From Tetracentron sinense (Eukaryota; Streptophyta; Magnoliopsida; Trochodendrales; Trochodendraceae), in NCBI GenBank assembly GCA_015143295.1, contig CM026560.1, positions 8,186,501 through 8,250,500 of the forward strand: DNA of 64,000 nt. Reading direction: 5' to 3'. The notes beneath the pieces were generated by a model. That model saw only the letters and a program-made list of their open reading frames with translations. It ran no database searches and was not told the DNA's origin. Position numbers and translations under genes: made by a program. Below, in pieces: positions 45,101-56,732 of this stretch. Numbering within the stretch: position 1 is the first letter of the stretch; the number at the start of each line of letters is the position of its first letter.

Positions 45101-45753
45101 TTAGATTAATTGGAGGTATCAGGTTTATCGACAGTTAAAATTTCACCCTTCGTTGACTTTTTGATCAAATCTTCTGTAGACACAAGTGAGTTCATAAGCT
45201 TACTTAGTGACATTTCACTCTTGTTTATGTTATAATTTAACAGGAACGCATTGAAGGACAAAGGGAGTGACTGTAGAACAGTGTCAACCTGAGTGATGAC
45301 ATCCATCTCTACACCAAGAATTTCCTGTTCATTCAATAAGCCCATCATCTTTATAAGGTGCTCCCTAACTGGAGTTCCCTCAGCCATCTTGGTGTTAACA
45401 AGGGATTTCAATTTAACTTGTTGAGCTGATCTATTTTGCTCACCAAACATCTCATGTAGGTTTTGCAAAATATCAGAAGCCTTATCCATATGTTCATGAT
45501 GGCTTTGCAAGATGTTAGACATCGAAGCGAGAATGTAACACTTGATCATCTGATTGGACCTCTCCCATTGCTCTAACTCAGCCTTTTGGGCCGGTGAAGC
45601 ATCTGGAGGAATTTCGGGTTTAGGTGTCTTAAGACATAGGTCAAGGTTATCAGTAGCAAATACTATTCTAATTTTTCTTTTCCAGTCTACATAGTTAGTT
45701 CCTACTAACTTTTAATCACGAAGAATTTCAGTTAATGGGTGTAGGCCTGTCAT
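42111..45753 (-). pseudogene. gag-pol: TAR/Angela-like gag-pol pseudogene
   Basis: Gag starts at ATG 45753 on the minus strand; a stop follows 13 codons later, then the gag domain is readable (45106-45549, SDILQNLHEMFGEQNRSAQQ). The zinc knuckle (45009 on) reads CFHYGRLGQWKRNC, with two of the four ligands changed. Protease (WCMDSGSIVHVCN), the integrase zinc domain (LWHKRLGHIN...CESCLEGK) and core (HSDVCGPF, RSDRGAEYL) are in 43978-45009. The integrase C-terminal part is at 43519-43911. RT is recognisable at 43110-43316 (YKARLVPKGYTQIQGID) and then decays. The RT end is at 42450-42647 and most of RNase H is deleted before the end at 42121. The product was the particle, cleavage, copying and integration machinery of this element; it is not functional. 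Confidence 0.85.
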
Positions 45754-46387
45754 GATCTAATCAAATGACAAAAAAGAAAGTATCAGGGATCTATTGTATT
45801 CATTAATACCTATTAGATTATGGGTATGTTTCTAATGGTATTGCCAATTTGGGAAGAATCAATTGGCATTGAAAACCTAGACATTGGCTTAATGTGATCC
45901 TGCCTTTGGGCACATTATCACATCGTCTTGAATTGGCAGATAGAAACTATCTTCTCTAATTTCACAGATCATATCTTGTGAATCCTGGAGCATTCGATCT
46001 ACTGTCTGATCTATAAGGGATGTTATACTCACGCTTTGGCGTTATTGTATAATATCTCTTATTCATGTGCCCACCTACCATGAACCTAATAAATACCAAG
46101 CGAAAGCTCACGCTTTGGTGTTATTGCTCCCACTATTTGCTTATATAGTTTTCACCATGTTCATACACAGGTGAGAGGGATTGGGCCCGGCTTTGGCCTG
46201 TGAGCTTACTCACACTCCCCACTATATGATCACATAGTGTATAGTAGAATATCATCATACTTAGGGATTGTCTGTTAGCCTCAGGGTTACAACTATAAGT
46301 ACCCCTATTAATTTTGATAATAATATAATGAAATATTTGGTACTAATAAAACCATTTAAGTGCGTGAACATTTCAAATTATATAAGT
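45754..46387 (-). other. 5' leader of the minus copia element, gag-proximal half
   Basis: Untranslated leader between gag and the insertion of element B. It contains two copies of CTCACGCTTTGGYGTTATTG (about 46031 and 46108). The boundary with element B is uncertain to a few tens of bases. Confidence 0.55.
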
Positions 46388-47772
46388 TGATAGCACTCCA
46401 ATCATGAAAAATGATGGAAATTACCCAAGAGGAAGTTCAACTCACTGAATACAAGATGAAGATCCAAGATAAGACCTTAATCCAAGTCAGGTCCATTGAA
46501 GACAAAAGGCAAAATCACAAGATCCAAGTCAAGCCAAGATCATCTCTCATCATTTTTAAATCTATTTACTTTTTATTCTGAGAATGTATAGGACTTATGT
46601 AAAATGTCCTCAAAAGGATAGTAAGTTGAAAAGCTCAAGAATTATAGATTGACCATAGGAGCCTAAGATATTTTTGAAGATCACTCCAAAGCTCTAATTA
46701 ATCATAAAATTATGATAAGAGTATAGCTAATTGACCTAGGAAATAAATCACATTCCTTCAGTGTGATCCTAGACTGAATTCAGAATTTTTACTCTGAATT
46801 CGTCGACGAATTCTCTGGGTAGATTGAATTCGGCGACGATGTCATTACAGAAATTTTCAAATTTAGTTATGTTTCTTGATTTCGGCGACGAAATCTTTGG
46901 TTGGAACTTCGGCGACGAAGTCATTATAGGATTTTTGAAAATTAAAATTCCATCTTTTGAATTCGGCTACGAACTCAAGTGGGAACTCCACTTCGTCGAC
47001 GAAATCATGTCTGAAACTGAAAAATCTTTGCAATGGCTAGTTTGCAACGGACCTAAAAGCAATTAATGCTACCCCAACGGCACTATTGGATAAAATGCTA
47101 TAAAAGGAGTTTATTTATGAATATATAACAACTCTTGATCACAGCAATAACTCCCATCGATCACCTATTCACTGCTATTGATTTTCACTTACTCTCATAC
47201 TTAGAAAATCCCCAAAAAATACTCTCTTGAGCTTACTTGACTCCTACCTACTTTGAGAGACTTAATTAGAGTTTGTATTTCACTCTTATTCAGCTCATTT
47301 AAGGAGCTTTCTCTTCGGATTTTTAATCCAAAAAACTCATTTATTGAAAGTAGTTAAGAATCCAGGATTCTTGCACTGAAGCTGTTGCTTCAGTTATTTC
47401 AAGAGAGGGTTGTGCTCTTGAGAGGTTTCAACTCGGCCTAAAGGAGAGCTTGTAAGGTAATATCTCGACCTGTAAGAGAGATTGTAAAGGTTTGGACTCC
47501 ACATGTAAAGGAGCTAGTGCGATTAAGGAATCATGGTGAATCCTCTAGCTGGAAGCTGAGGCGGGGAGTAGGCTGGATTGCTGAACCTCGTAAACAAATC
47601 TTGAGTTTGCATTCTCCTTATCTCTTCTCTCTTTTCTTTAAATATTCTACAGTTCAGCTTGTTGCATATTTAATTTTATTCCACACTTTTGAATTTGTAG
47701 TTCAATTTTTTAAAAAACTGCCATAGACCCTATTCACCCCCCCCCCCCTTTAGGGTCATTACCTGGCCAACA
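46388..47772 (+). repeat. 5' LTR of element B
   Basis: The right end GGCCAACA at 47772 is fixed by the PBS; the left end is estimated at TGATAGCACTCC (46388). The end contains CACCCCCCCCCCCCTTTAGGGTC (about 47736-47757), the conserved C-rich run of these LTRs. Palindromes and TATA box are at 46799-47107. Confidence 0.65.
46799..47107 (+). promoter_or_regulatory. LTR promoter of element B: TTCGGCGACGAA array and TATA box
   Basis: Six 12-bp near-palindromes start at 46799, 46829, 46881, 46908, 46962 and 46992. They include the perfect palindrome TTCGTCGACGAA twice and TTCGGCGACGAA twice. TATAAAAGG follows at 47099-47107, 95 bp after the array. The same motif type recurs before the env-like gene at 55230-55436. 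Confidence 0.75.
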
Positions 47773-47774
47773 AT

Positions 47775-47786
47775 TGGTATCAGAGC
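47775..47786 (+). other. Primer-binding site of element B
   Basis: TGGTATCAGAGC, two bases after the LTR end, is a perfect match to the plant initiator-Met tRNA PBS. Confidence 0.88.
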
Positions 47787-47832
47787 CTAATACTCTAAAT
47801 TGATCTAAACAATCTGAGCAATCGAGTTTATT

Positions 47833-49628
47833 ATGGCAAACAATGTTTTTGCATCAAGCGTAGGAGAAGGACAGTCCACCACTAGACCACTTCTGTTTAA
47901 TGGAGAAAATTATAACTATTGGAAAACTAGGATGATGTATTACATTCAAGCTCTAGATTATGAGTGTTGGAGAGTAATAGTCAATGGCCCTCATCTTCCC
48001 ACAAAAACTGTGGATGATGTCAGAATTCCTAAGGTAGAGGAAGAATGGAATGAAGCTGACATTAAGCTCATTCAAATCAATGCTAAAGCTATTAGCAACC
48101 TCTACTGTGCCTTAAGTCCCCAAGAATTTAACAGAGTTTCTGGATGTGACTCTGCTAAAGAAATATGAGATAAACTGAAAGTCACCTATGAAGGAACTAA
48201 TCAGGTTAAAGAAGAAAAGATTAGCATGCTTGTTCACAAGTATGGATTATTCAAAATGGAAAAAGAAGAATCTATCGGTGATATGTTCACCAGATTTACA
48301 AACATTTTAAATGGTCTTAAATCTCTGGGTAAAGTGTATTCTAATGTAGAAAATGTAAAAAGATTTTAAGATCATTACCCAAGGAATGGACTCTAAAAGT
48401 AACAGCAATCCAAGAAGCTAAGGACCTCACCAAACTGCCTATGGATGAGCTGTTGGGATCTCTTATGACTCATGAAGTTATAATGAAGGATCAAATACCT
48501 GATGAACCTAGAACCAAGAAAGGGCTAACTCTCAAGTCTACTCAAGTTGAAATTAGTGATGAGGAAATCAGCAATGATGATGAAGATATAGCCTTGATGG
48601 CAAGAAGGTTCAAAAGGTTCCTCAAGCATAAGAAGAACTTCAAAAATAGACTATATAAGAAGGAGTTCTCAAAACAAGTGAACAAAGCTGAAGCTAGCAA
48701 GAAGGAACCTCTCACGTGTTATGAATACAAGAAGCCAGGCCATATAAAGACTGACTGCCCTCAACTCAAGAAGAGCCAACAGCACAAGAAAAAGGCTATG
48801 ATGACAACTTGGGATGACTCAGAGGGAAGCAAGTCGGAAGATTCAAGTGATGAAGAAGTGGCAAATCTGTGCCTCATGGCAAATGAGAATGAGGTAATTT
48901 CTTCCCCAAATAATTCTCTCATATAATGAAATAAGAGAAGCATTTGATGAACTTTACATTGAATTTGGTAGAATAGCTAAATTAAATAAATTCTTTAAAA
49001 AAGAAATTCACACTCTCTCACAATCATGTGAAAATCTACAAAAAGAAAAGAGTATATTAGCCATTGAGAATGAGGAATTGAGTAAGAAATTAAATGATAT
49101 TGAAAATGCTCCTCATAACTCACCATGTGAATGTGATGAGTTAAAAGTTAAAGTCAATGACTTGACTAATACTGTCCTCACATTCACAAATGGTCAAAAG
49201 AACCTAGAAAGACTTTTAGGACATTAAAGATGTGTTTTTAACAAGGCTGGACTTGGTTATAATACTTTTTCAAAACAAAAAGATTATCAAAACTTCTTTA
49301 CAAAATTAAGTAATCACCAAACTCCACCATCCACCTCATTTTATAATGGTAAAATAATTAGGAGAGTTTGGGTTCCAAAAGGAACATCTTCTCTTTCAAA
49401 ATCTAACCATAAAGGACCAAGAATGATATGGGTTCCCAAGGGAACTAATCCTCCCAAACCACAACCCAGATCACTTTGGCTACCATCCAAAACTGTTTGG
49501 GTATTGGGGGGAAAATATCTTGGAGTTACTTAAATAGGATGGGTAGGTATGCTCCAAATCAAGAACTTCCAAGATAACATGGTTCTTGGATAGTAGATGC
49601 TCAAGGCATATGACCGGGAACAAGGAAC
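47833..49628 (+). pseudogene. gag: Element B gag and start of protease, pseudogene
   Basis: Gag starts at ATG 47833 (MANNVFASSVGEGQSTT). A stop (TGA at 48166-48168) breaks the capsid domain and a one-base shift occurs near 48360. The frame 48441-48926 holds the gag end and a knuckle CYEYKKPGHIKTDC in which the second Cys is Tyr. A coiled-coil stretch follows to about 49190 after another frame change, then a linker with stops. The protease site at 49589 reads DSRCSRHM; the catalytic-loop Gly is Arg. The frame is then cut at GGAAC (49624-49628) by the solo LTR. Confidence 0.85.
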
Positions 49629-50354
49629 TGTCGCGACCCAAAACCCACCCTAGGAGTTAGAGTGAACTTTGGACGACTAATCATGGCTTATGTGACTTGC
49701 TTGACAAACCAACCTGCAAAAACCCACAGAGCATATACAATAGAGGATGACAGCAGAAACATAACTATAAAACACAGCGGAAGTCTAACAACCTCTAAGT
49801 ATATACACATGGTCCAAGTTTAATACCAAGAAATCAAAACAAAGAAAGTGCGGACATGCCCGCCAAAATACATGGATATAATCACTCATGCTCGCCCATA
49901 GCTAATCCACTCAGAATTTAACACCACCTACTGATAACCCTCTATGGGAGGTTCCTCCAAAGGCTCCTCGACGTACTCCTTCTCCACCCATGGACCAGGA
50001 GCACAAACATCAAATAGAGCAGCAGCTCCCTCAGAACCTGCCGACATAAGAAGTACGGCTGAGCATGGAATACTCAGCGGGTACTAAATACTAACCAACA
50101 GTCATAGTATACAGATAGCTTACATAAAGTAGGAAACAAATTGCATGTATAGAACAGGAACAATTTATATCATACAAGGAAGTAAAAGCAATTTATAATC
50201 ATGCTTGTATTTCGTAGAAAGCCGATAAAGCCCTTGAAAACCTTGTGCACTTGACTTGATTGGAAATACCATTTCTGTGCTTGAAACTTGTCATGTTGTC
50301 TTATCTTGTCATATCATGCGTGTCATGTCATGTCATGCTTGCTTGGAAAGTAAC

Positions 50355-50785
50355 TACTTGTGAGGGAAGGGAGACCCTTCTTCCTAAATGCCCATGCTTG
50401 TCATGTCATGTATCATGCTTGCTTGTTCGGAAAAGTAATCTACTTGTGAGGGAAGGGAGACCCTTCTTCCTAGAATGCTTATACTTGTCATGCCATGTCT
50501 TGTCATGCTTGCTTGGAAAAGTAAACTACTTGTGAGGGAAGGGAAACCCTTCTTCCTAGAATGCTTATGCTTTTCATGCCATGTCTTGTCATGCTTGCTT
50601 GGAAAAGTAAACTACTTGTGAGGGAAGGGAGACCCTTCTTCCTAGAATGATTATGCTTGTCATGCCATGTCTTGTCATGCTTGCTTGGAAAAGTAAACTA
50701 CTTGTGAGGGAAGGGAGACCCTTCTTCCTAGAATGCTTATGCTTGTCATGCCATGTCTTGTCATGCTTTGAACGAGGTAAAACAT
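50355..50785. repeat. Five 86-bp tandem repeats in the solo LTR
   Basis: ACTTGTGAGGGAAGGGAGAC starts at 50355, 50442, 50528, 50614 and 50700, giving periods of 87, 86, 86 and 86 bp. Each unit holds the inverted repeat GAAGGGAGACCCTTC. In element sense these repeats lie in the transcribed part of the LTR. Confidence 0.88.
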
Positions 50786-51560
50786 ATCGTAAGATATGCC
50801 CCACCTCTAAACCCCATTCTTGAAAACCTCGGTAAATCATGTCATGTATGCGTGCTCGTGAGGTCATGTGCATACTTGCATTTGAAATTAAATATGGCAT
50901 TTGAGTAATTCATAACACATAACATCAATGATTTGAGCAATTTAATATTCATATCATTTAGGGAAAGCGAACAATCACACTATCATGACCCTAGCAATTT
51001 CCATAACTTAAACATGCATTTTCTTAATTTATTATTCATTTTATTCACCTTGGCATTTCATCAAACATGGTGCATTCATCATTTATTAACCCTACGACAT
51101 GCTTTTCTAGGTGGGTTTTACTCACATCACATATGTATGTTCATTATGGGTACAATGCCCTCCCCATTCATCCATCACATCAATACACACGGAATCCAAT
51201 TGCCCATATTCATCTCCATTCACCATTCACCATTCACCATTCACAACCCGTCTCATAATACATGGATGTATAAAGGAACACAAATAAAATAAAGGAAAAG
51301 AAGAACTATAACTAGGAGGGTAGCAAGAAGTACCGACCCGAATAGGGAAGAAAACCTTTGCAAAAACGTGCGTGAGATGCTACCGAGCTTGGAGAACGTG
51401 GTCCTCCCGAGCTTGACCGAAGCTTGGGGTGATCTAGGGTATCAAACCCTTGATTTCTCCTTCAAGAACAAACCCTAGGTTAGGATCCCCTTCTCCTCTC
51501 TCTCTAACTCTCAAAAATACTCTAGGTGTGTGAATGAAAGCCCTAAAGGCTCGGGCAACC

Positions 51561-51804
51561 TTTATAGGTAGTGAAGAAACCCTAAAAATCCGATTAAAAT
51601 TTCTGGATTCGCGATCTACGATCAATCGTAACCTGTCTACGATCGATCGTAAGTTGTACTACGATACATCGCAAATTATCCACGATCGATTGTATATCGA
51701 CCCGAAACTTTTGTCAATTCCTGAGATTCTACGATCGATCGTAACCTCTACGATCGATCGTAACTCACCTACGATCGTTCGTAGGGTGTGTACGATCGGT
51801 CGTA
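51561..51804 (-). promoter_or_regulatory. Solo-LTR promoter: TACGATCGATCGTA array and TATA box
   Basis: Eight 14-bp copies or decayed copies start at 51617, 51638, 51660, 51681, 51730, 51749, 51770 and 51791; three are perfect palindromes. The minus-strand TATAAA (51561-51566) is 50 bp downstream of the array in element sense. Confidence 0.75.
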
Positions 51805-52031
51805 ACTTGCAGCAAAATTCCATATTTTTCCTCCTTCTTGTTTTGGCCATAACTTTTGACTCGCTCGTCGGATTTCAACGATTCAACTTGCGTTGGGTTC
51901 GTACTTCGAAAAGGAACATTTCTAACGTTTTGGAATTTCCAATTTCTTCTTTATTTATTAATTGCACTACTTTAAAGGAAAAATGGCTACGAAAGTGTCA
52001 TGCATAAATGTCAAAAGTTCGAGGCTCTACA

Positions 52032-55000
52032 GGAACTATTTGCATCAATCACTCCAAAGGATGGCGATCATGTAATATTTGGAGACAATGCTAAAGGGAA
52101 GATCATTGGCATAGGTAACATTGGTAAGAATAAATCCATTTTTATTGAGAATGTACTATTTATTGATGGACTCAAGCATAATCTCATTAGTATTAGTCAA
52201 CTTTGTGATAAGGGACTGAATGTTTCATTCAAGTCAAATATCTGCATGATTAAGGATAAAGATAATCTAAATAATTTGTTTGTCACATAGAAATGAAAAT
52301 GTTTATACCTTAGATTTTGATGAACTTAAATCTCAAAACATGATATGTCTCTCTGCTATAGATGAAGCTAGCTGGTTATGACATAAGAGACTAGGACATG
52401 CTAGTATGGATCTTTTGTCTAAACTCTCTAAAAATGAATTAGTTAAAGGATTACCTAAAACTAAAATTATCAAAGACAAAATCTGTGATGCTTGTCAACT
52501 TGGAAAACAAATAAAATCTTCATTTCAAACCAAGAAAATGATTTCTACCACTAGGCCCTTAGAACTTTTGCATATGGATCTTTTTGGTCCAAATGAAATA
52601 GCTAGCCTAGCTAGAAAAACTTATGCTTTTGTTATAGTGGATGATTTTTCAAGATACTCATGGGTACTATTTTTTTCTCATAAAAATGAAGCACCCTCTC
52701 TATTTAAAAAATTTTGTAAAAGAGTTCAAAATGAAAAAAGTTATTCTATTAACAACATAAGAAGTGATAGAGGAGGAGAATTTAAAAATAAAGAACTTGA
52801 ATCATTTTGTGATGAAAATGGTTTTAATCATAATTTTTCAACACCTAGAACTCCACAATAGAATGGTGTAGTAGAAAGAAAGAATAGATCTCTTCAAGAA
52901 ATGGCTAGAACAATGCTTAATGAAAATAAATTACCAAATTATTTTTGGGCTGAAGCCATTAACACATCATGTTATGTAATTAATAGAGTTGTTATAAGAA
53001 ACAAACAAAATAAAACTCCATATGAGCTTTGGAATGGAAGAATCCCTAATATAAGTTATTTTAAGGTGTTTGGATGTAAATGCTTCATACTTAATGATAA
53101 ACAACATCTTAAGAAATTTGATGCTAAATTTGTGGAAGGAATCTTCTTAAGATACTCTACTAATAGCAAAGCTTATAGAGTATTTAACAAGAAATCATTA
53201 ATTGTTGAAGAATCAATTCATATAGTTTTTTATGAATCAAATCCTTTTAACAAAATCAATACTGATATGGATGATGAAATTGATAATCTTCTAAAAGCAA
53301 TATCAAATTTACAAATCAACAAAGAAAATGAAAATGATCAAGAAAAAAAAAATCAAGTAACAACTCCATTGAAATAGATAATGAAGAAGAAATTAAAAAT
53401 GAAGAATCCTATCAACTTCCTAAAGCTTGGAAACTAATAAAAGATCACCCTGAGGATCTAATACTTGGTAATATGGAACAAGGGGTTAGAACAATAAGAA
53501 ATCTAATGAATCTTGCTTTCCTAAGTCAAATTGAACCTAAAAATGCCTTAGAAGCTATTGAAGATGACTCGTGGGGCATTGCTATGCAAGAAGAGTTAAA
53601 TCAATTTGATAGAAATCAAGTTTGGGATCTAGTACCTAGACCAAATGACAAATCTATTATTGGAACAAAATGGGTCTTCAGGAATAAAAAGGATGAAAAT
53701 GGGAATGTAGTTAAAAATAAAGCAAGATTAGTAGCTCAAGGTTACAACCAAGAAGAGGAGATAGATTATGATGAAACATTTGCCCCGGTTGCTAGACTAG
53801 AAGCTATAAGAATGTTACTTGCATTTGCTAGTCATAAAGAATTTAAACTATATCAAATGGATGTAAAAAGTGCATTTCTAAATGGGTATATCAATGAGGA
53901 AGTTTATGTAAATCAACCTCCTTGTTTTGAAAATCATAAATTTCCTAATCATGTATTTAAGTTAACTAAAGCCTTATATGGATTAAAGCAAGCTCCAAGA
54001 GCTTGGTATGATAGGCTAAGTAGCTTCCTAATTGAAAACGGATTCACAAGAGGTAAAATTGACACAACTTTATTCATAATGACCAAAAATGATGATATGC
54101 TAATAATCCAAATCTATGTAGATGACATCATATTTTGATCAACAAATGAATCTCTCTGTAGAATGTTCGCTAAAACAATGCAAAAAGAATTTGAAATGAG
54201 TATGCTGGGTGAATTAACATTTTTCTTAGGACTTCAAATCAAACAAGCCAAATAAGAAACTTTCGTTAATCAAGCTAAATATACTAAAGAACTAGTTAAA
54301 CAGTTTGGAATGGAAAACACTAAAATAATGGATACTCCTATGAGTCCATCAACCAAACTTGATAAGGATAAAAAAGGAAAAAATATTGATGAAAAACTCT
54401 ATAGAGGCATGATTGGAAGCCTTTTGTATCTCACTGCAAGCAGACCTGACATTATGTTCAGTGTTTGCATTTGTGCAAGATTCCAATCCTGTCCAAAAGA
54501 ATCTCACTTAACTGCTGTAAAAAAAATCTTTAGATACTTACTTGAAACAATTGATTTAGGCTTATGGTATCCAAAGGACACAAACTTAGATCTAATAAGC
54601 TATTCAGATGCAGACTTTGCTGGATGCAAAGTAGATAGAAAAAGTACTAGTGGAACTTGTCACTTTTTAGGACATTCTCTTGTTTCATGGATTAGTAAGA
54701 AACAAAATTTAGTGGCCTTATCCACAGCTGAGGCTGAGTACATGGCAGCTGAAATTTGTTGCCCTCAAACTCTCTACATGAAACAACAGCTAGAAGATTT
54801 TAAACTTCTCTATACTAAAATTCCTATTAAGTGTGATAACACAAGTGCTATTTGTATGACTAAGAATCCTATTCAACACTCAAGGACTAAACACATAGAA
54901 ATAAGATATCATTTTATTAGAGATCATGTGCAAAATGGAAATGTTATCTTGGAATTTGTTGACACAATTAATCAGCCTGCTGATATTTTCACCAAACCTT

Positions 55001-55068
55001 TACATTCTGATAAATTTAGTGCTCTGAGAAGAGAACTGGGTGTGACTTGTCTAAGTGATTTAACTTAA
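52032..55068 (+). pseudogene. pol: Element B pol pseudogene: protease, integrase, RT, RNase H
   Basis: The protease rest (VIFGDNAKGKIIGIGN) is at 52037-52290. After a frame change the integrase zinc domain (about 52380-52510; CDACQLGKQ) and core (LLHMDLFGP, IRSDRGGEF) are readable. A TAG replaces a Gln codon at 52859-52861 just before NGVVERK. The integrase end is at 52901-53377, then the frame changes. RT (53473-54138) keeps the first aspartate ([12 protein letters not shown]) and YVDDIIF but ends in TGA at 54136-54138. A further stop is near 54253. RNase H (54310-55068) keeps YSDADFAG, STAEAEYMA and CDNTSAI. The product would have processed, copied and integrated the element. Confidence 0.87.
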
Positions 55069-55229
55069 TCAAAAGCAATCAAAAATTGAAATCTTTGATT
55101 TGATATGCCTATAACTTACTTGATTGATAAATAGATTGATTTGAATACATTATGATTATTTTAGATGTCTTGATGAATCTTTGACTTAAAGAAAAATAGG
55201 TAAAACAATTCTTCATATTCAAGACTGAA

Positions 55230-55456
55230 TTCGGCGACGAATTCAATCTAGAATATGATTTCGGCGACGAATCTTTGGGAAATATAGAAAATAGAATGGT
55301 TTCTGTACCCATTTCGGCGACGAACCTGGATGAGTCATCCATTTCTTCGATGAATTCAATCCGAAATTAAAAACATTAGGGCTCCTAACTCAATTTCGGT
55401 GACGAATTCAGGGACGAAACTCATTTTGGCGACGAATTGAGTCGTGTGTATAAATA
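55230..55456 (+). promoter_or_regulatory. Putative internal promoter of the env-like gene, element B
   Basis: Six copies of the TTCGGCGACGAA motif or variants start at 55230, 55260, 55313, 55343, 55395 and 55425. A TATA box TATAAATA follows at 55449-55456, 119 bp before the env-like start at 55575. The motif type and copy number equal those of this element's LTR promoter (46799-47003). Promoter activity is inferred. Confidence 0.6.
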
Positions 55457-55574
55457 GTAACCCCAAAATCCGAACTTTTTCAAACCTAATCCTTCCCTCC
55501 AAAGTCCGTATTCCATTGCTCGTGCACCCTTCTTTGTTTCAAGCTCTAGCAAATCTTTCTAAATCTCTTAGAAT

Positions 55575-56218
55575 ATGCCTCCTAGAATGAAGAATGCATC
55601 TGTGGAGCCACCAAAGAAGAAATCACGAACTGATAAAGGAAAAGAACTGGCCTCAAGTTCAACTCCAGTCCCAGTAAAGTTCAAGGAAGCAAAGTTCGAG
55701 AAATTATTCAAAGAAAAATTCCTATCTCGTTCCCCTCTGTACGGTAAAGTCGTTAATTTCATTAGTTTTGATGCCAATGGGCTCGAACCCATAAAAACTC
55801 TCTTTTCTGCCCTAAAATGGGATAAATTTCTTGAATCAAATGAACCCATGTTTCCTGAGTTAGTCAAACTCTTTTACACTCACTTCCATTTCAATCAATC
55901 CGAATCTCTTATTACCTCATTTGTCTTAGGTAAAAACATTTCTCTTCATTTAAATAAATTGCACTCAATTTTAAAGATCCCTCGGTGTACCCTTCAAACC
56001 TTGGTGAATGGTCAGTGGACCAGTCATTAAGGATTTGATGTGGTTGTAGCACTGAAAATGATGTGCATAAACCAAGATTTCACTTCTCCTTTTCAACCTA
56101 AGGTTCAAGATCTCACCCTCACTGCTAGACTGATTCACCACATAATCACTTATAACCCAGTTCCCAGGGCTGGTGGTAGGGAGTATCTCACCTACTTCGA
56201 TGTATTCCTTATTTTTTT
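55575..56218 (+). pseudogene. Element B env-like gene, truncated pseudogene
   Basis: The frame opens at ATG 55575 (MPPRMKNASVEPPKKKSRTD) with a basic N-terminus and no hydrophobic leader. It runs 151 codons to a TAA at 56028-56030, then continues in the same frame to about 56218. The last part (LTARLIHHIITYNPVPRAGG) resembles the 'putative plant transposon protein' domain of env-like third genes. The gene then breaks off where the minus copia leader resumes, so the C-terminal half and 3' LTR are lost. It lies in the same place, downstream of RNase H, as the env-like gene of element A. Confidence 0.7.
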
Positions 56219-56732
56219 TAAATATAAGATAGAATTTTCTTAAAATCTCTACAATATTTTATTTCTTTCTCGAATGCAAGATCCTTTCATATAGATTGGT
56301 TCTACTATTATCCAAGATTGGTTATATTACTATCCAGGATTAAAATAAAAAATTAAGAGAATCGAAAATCCTAAATATGATCTCATCATAAATTAGGGTT
56401 TTATAATTTTTTGAATAAAATCTAATTGTGGGAAAAATAATTTATTAATTATTGTAAACAATTAATAAATATATATTAAATGATCAAATCATTTAAAAAT
56501 AAATTTAAAAAAAAACTCTTTATTTTGAATTTAATTATCATTATCAAATCTCATTCGATAATATAATAAAATCAATTATTTATTTATTCATCTCATGAAC
56601 AAATAAAATAATAAAAACTACGAGCAATATTAAATAGATCTAAATAAAATTCATCTCAGGAATTAAATTATCCATTTAATTACCTTATTAAAATAAACAA
56701 AAAATACTCCCTAACCATGCTCTGATACCACT
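56219..56732 (-). other. Leader (LTR-proximal half) and PBS of the minus copia element
   Basis: The PBS TGGTATCAGAGC is on the minus strand at 56719-56730, two bases from the LTR. The rest is very AT-rich leader without a gene. Confidence 0.75.

Larger units (their letters stand above)
49629..52031 (-). mobile_element. Solo chromovirus LTR, minus orientation, TSD GGAAC
   Basis: The 2403-bp insertion begins TGTCGCGACCC and ends GGCTCTACA. It is flanked by GGAAC at 49624-49628 and 52032-52036. It has no internal region, so it is a solo LTR left by recombination between two LTRs. The protease reading frame of element B resumes on its right. A minus-strand TATAAA lies at 51561-51566. Confidence 0.93.
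46388..56218 (+). mobile_element. Sirevirus-like Ty1/copia element, degenerate (element B)
   Basis: A 5' LTR (about 46388-47772), PBS, gag, protease, integrase, RT, RNase H and the first part of an env-like gene are present in order. The 3' end, including the 3' LTR, is missing after about 56218. It lies in the leader of the minus copia element and is split by a solo chromovirus LTR (49629-52031). Several stops and frameshifts make it inactive. It is the same family as the fragment at 17557-19796 and differs from element A. The left limit is an estimate. Confidence 0.82.

Noticed and set aside
47736-47750. C-run that might mark a telomere-like or assembly artefact
   Set aside because: The same C-rich stretch followed by TTTAGG or TCTAGG occurs at the ends of the other two Sirevirus-like LTRs (17910, 26065), so it is a family feature, although its length here may be unreliable.
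51534-52007. 157-codon plus-strand open frame in the solo LTR
   Set aside because: It crosses the palindrome array on the non-coding side of an LTR and has no domain.
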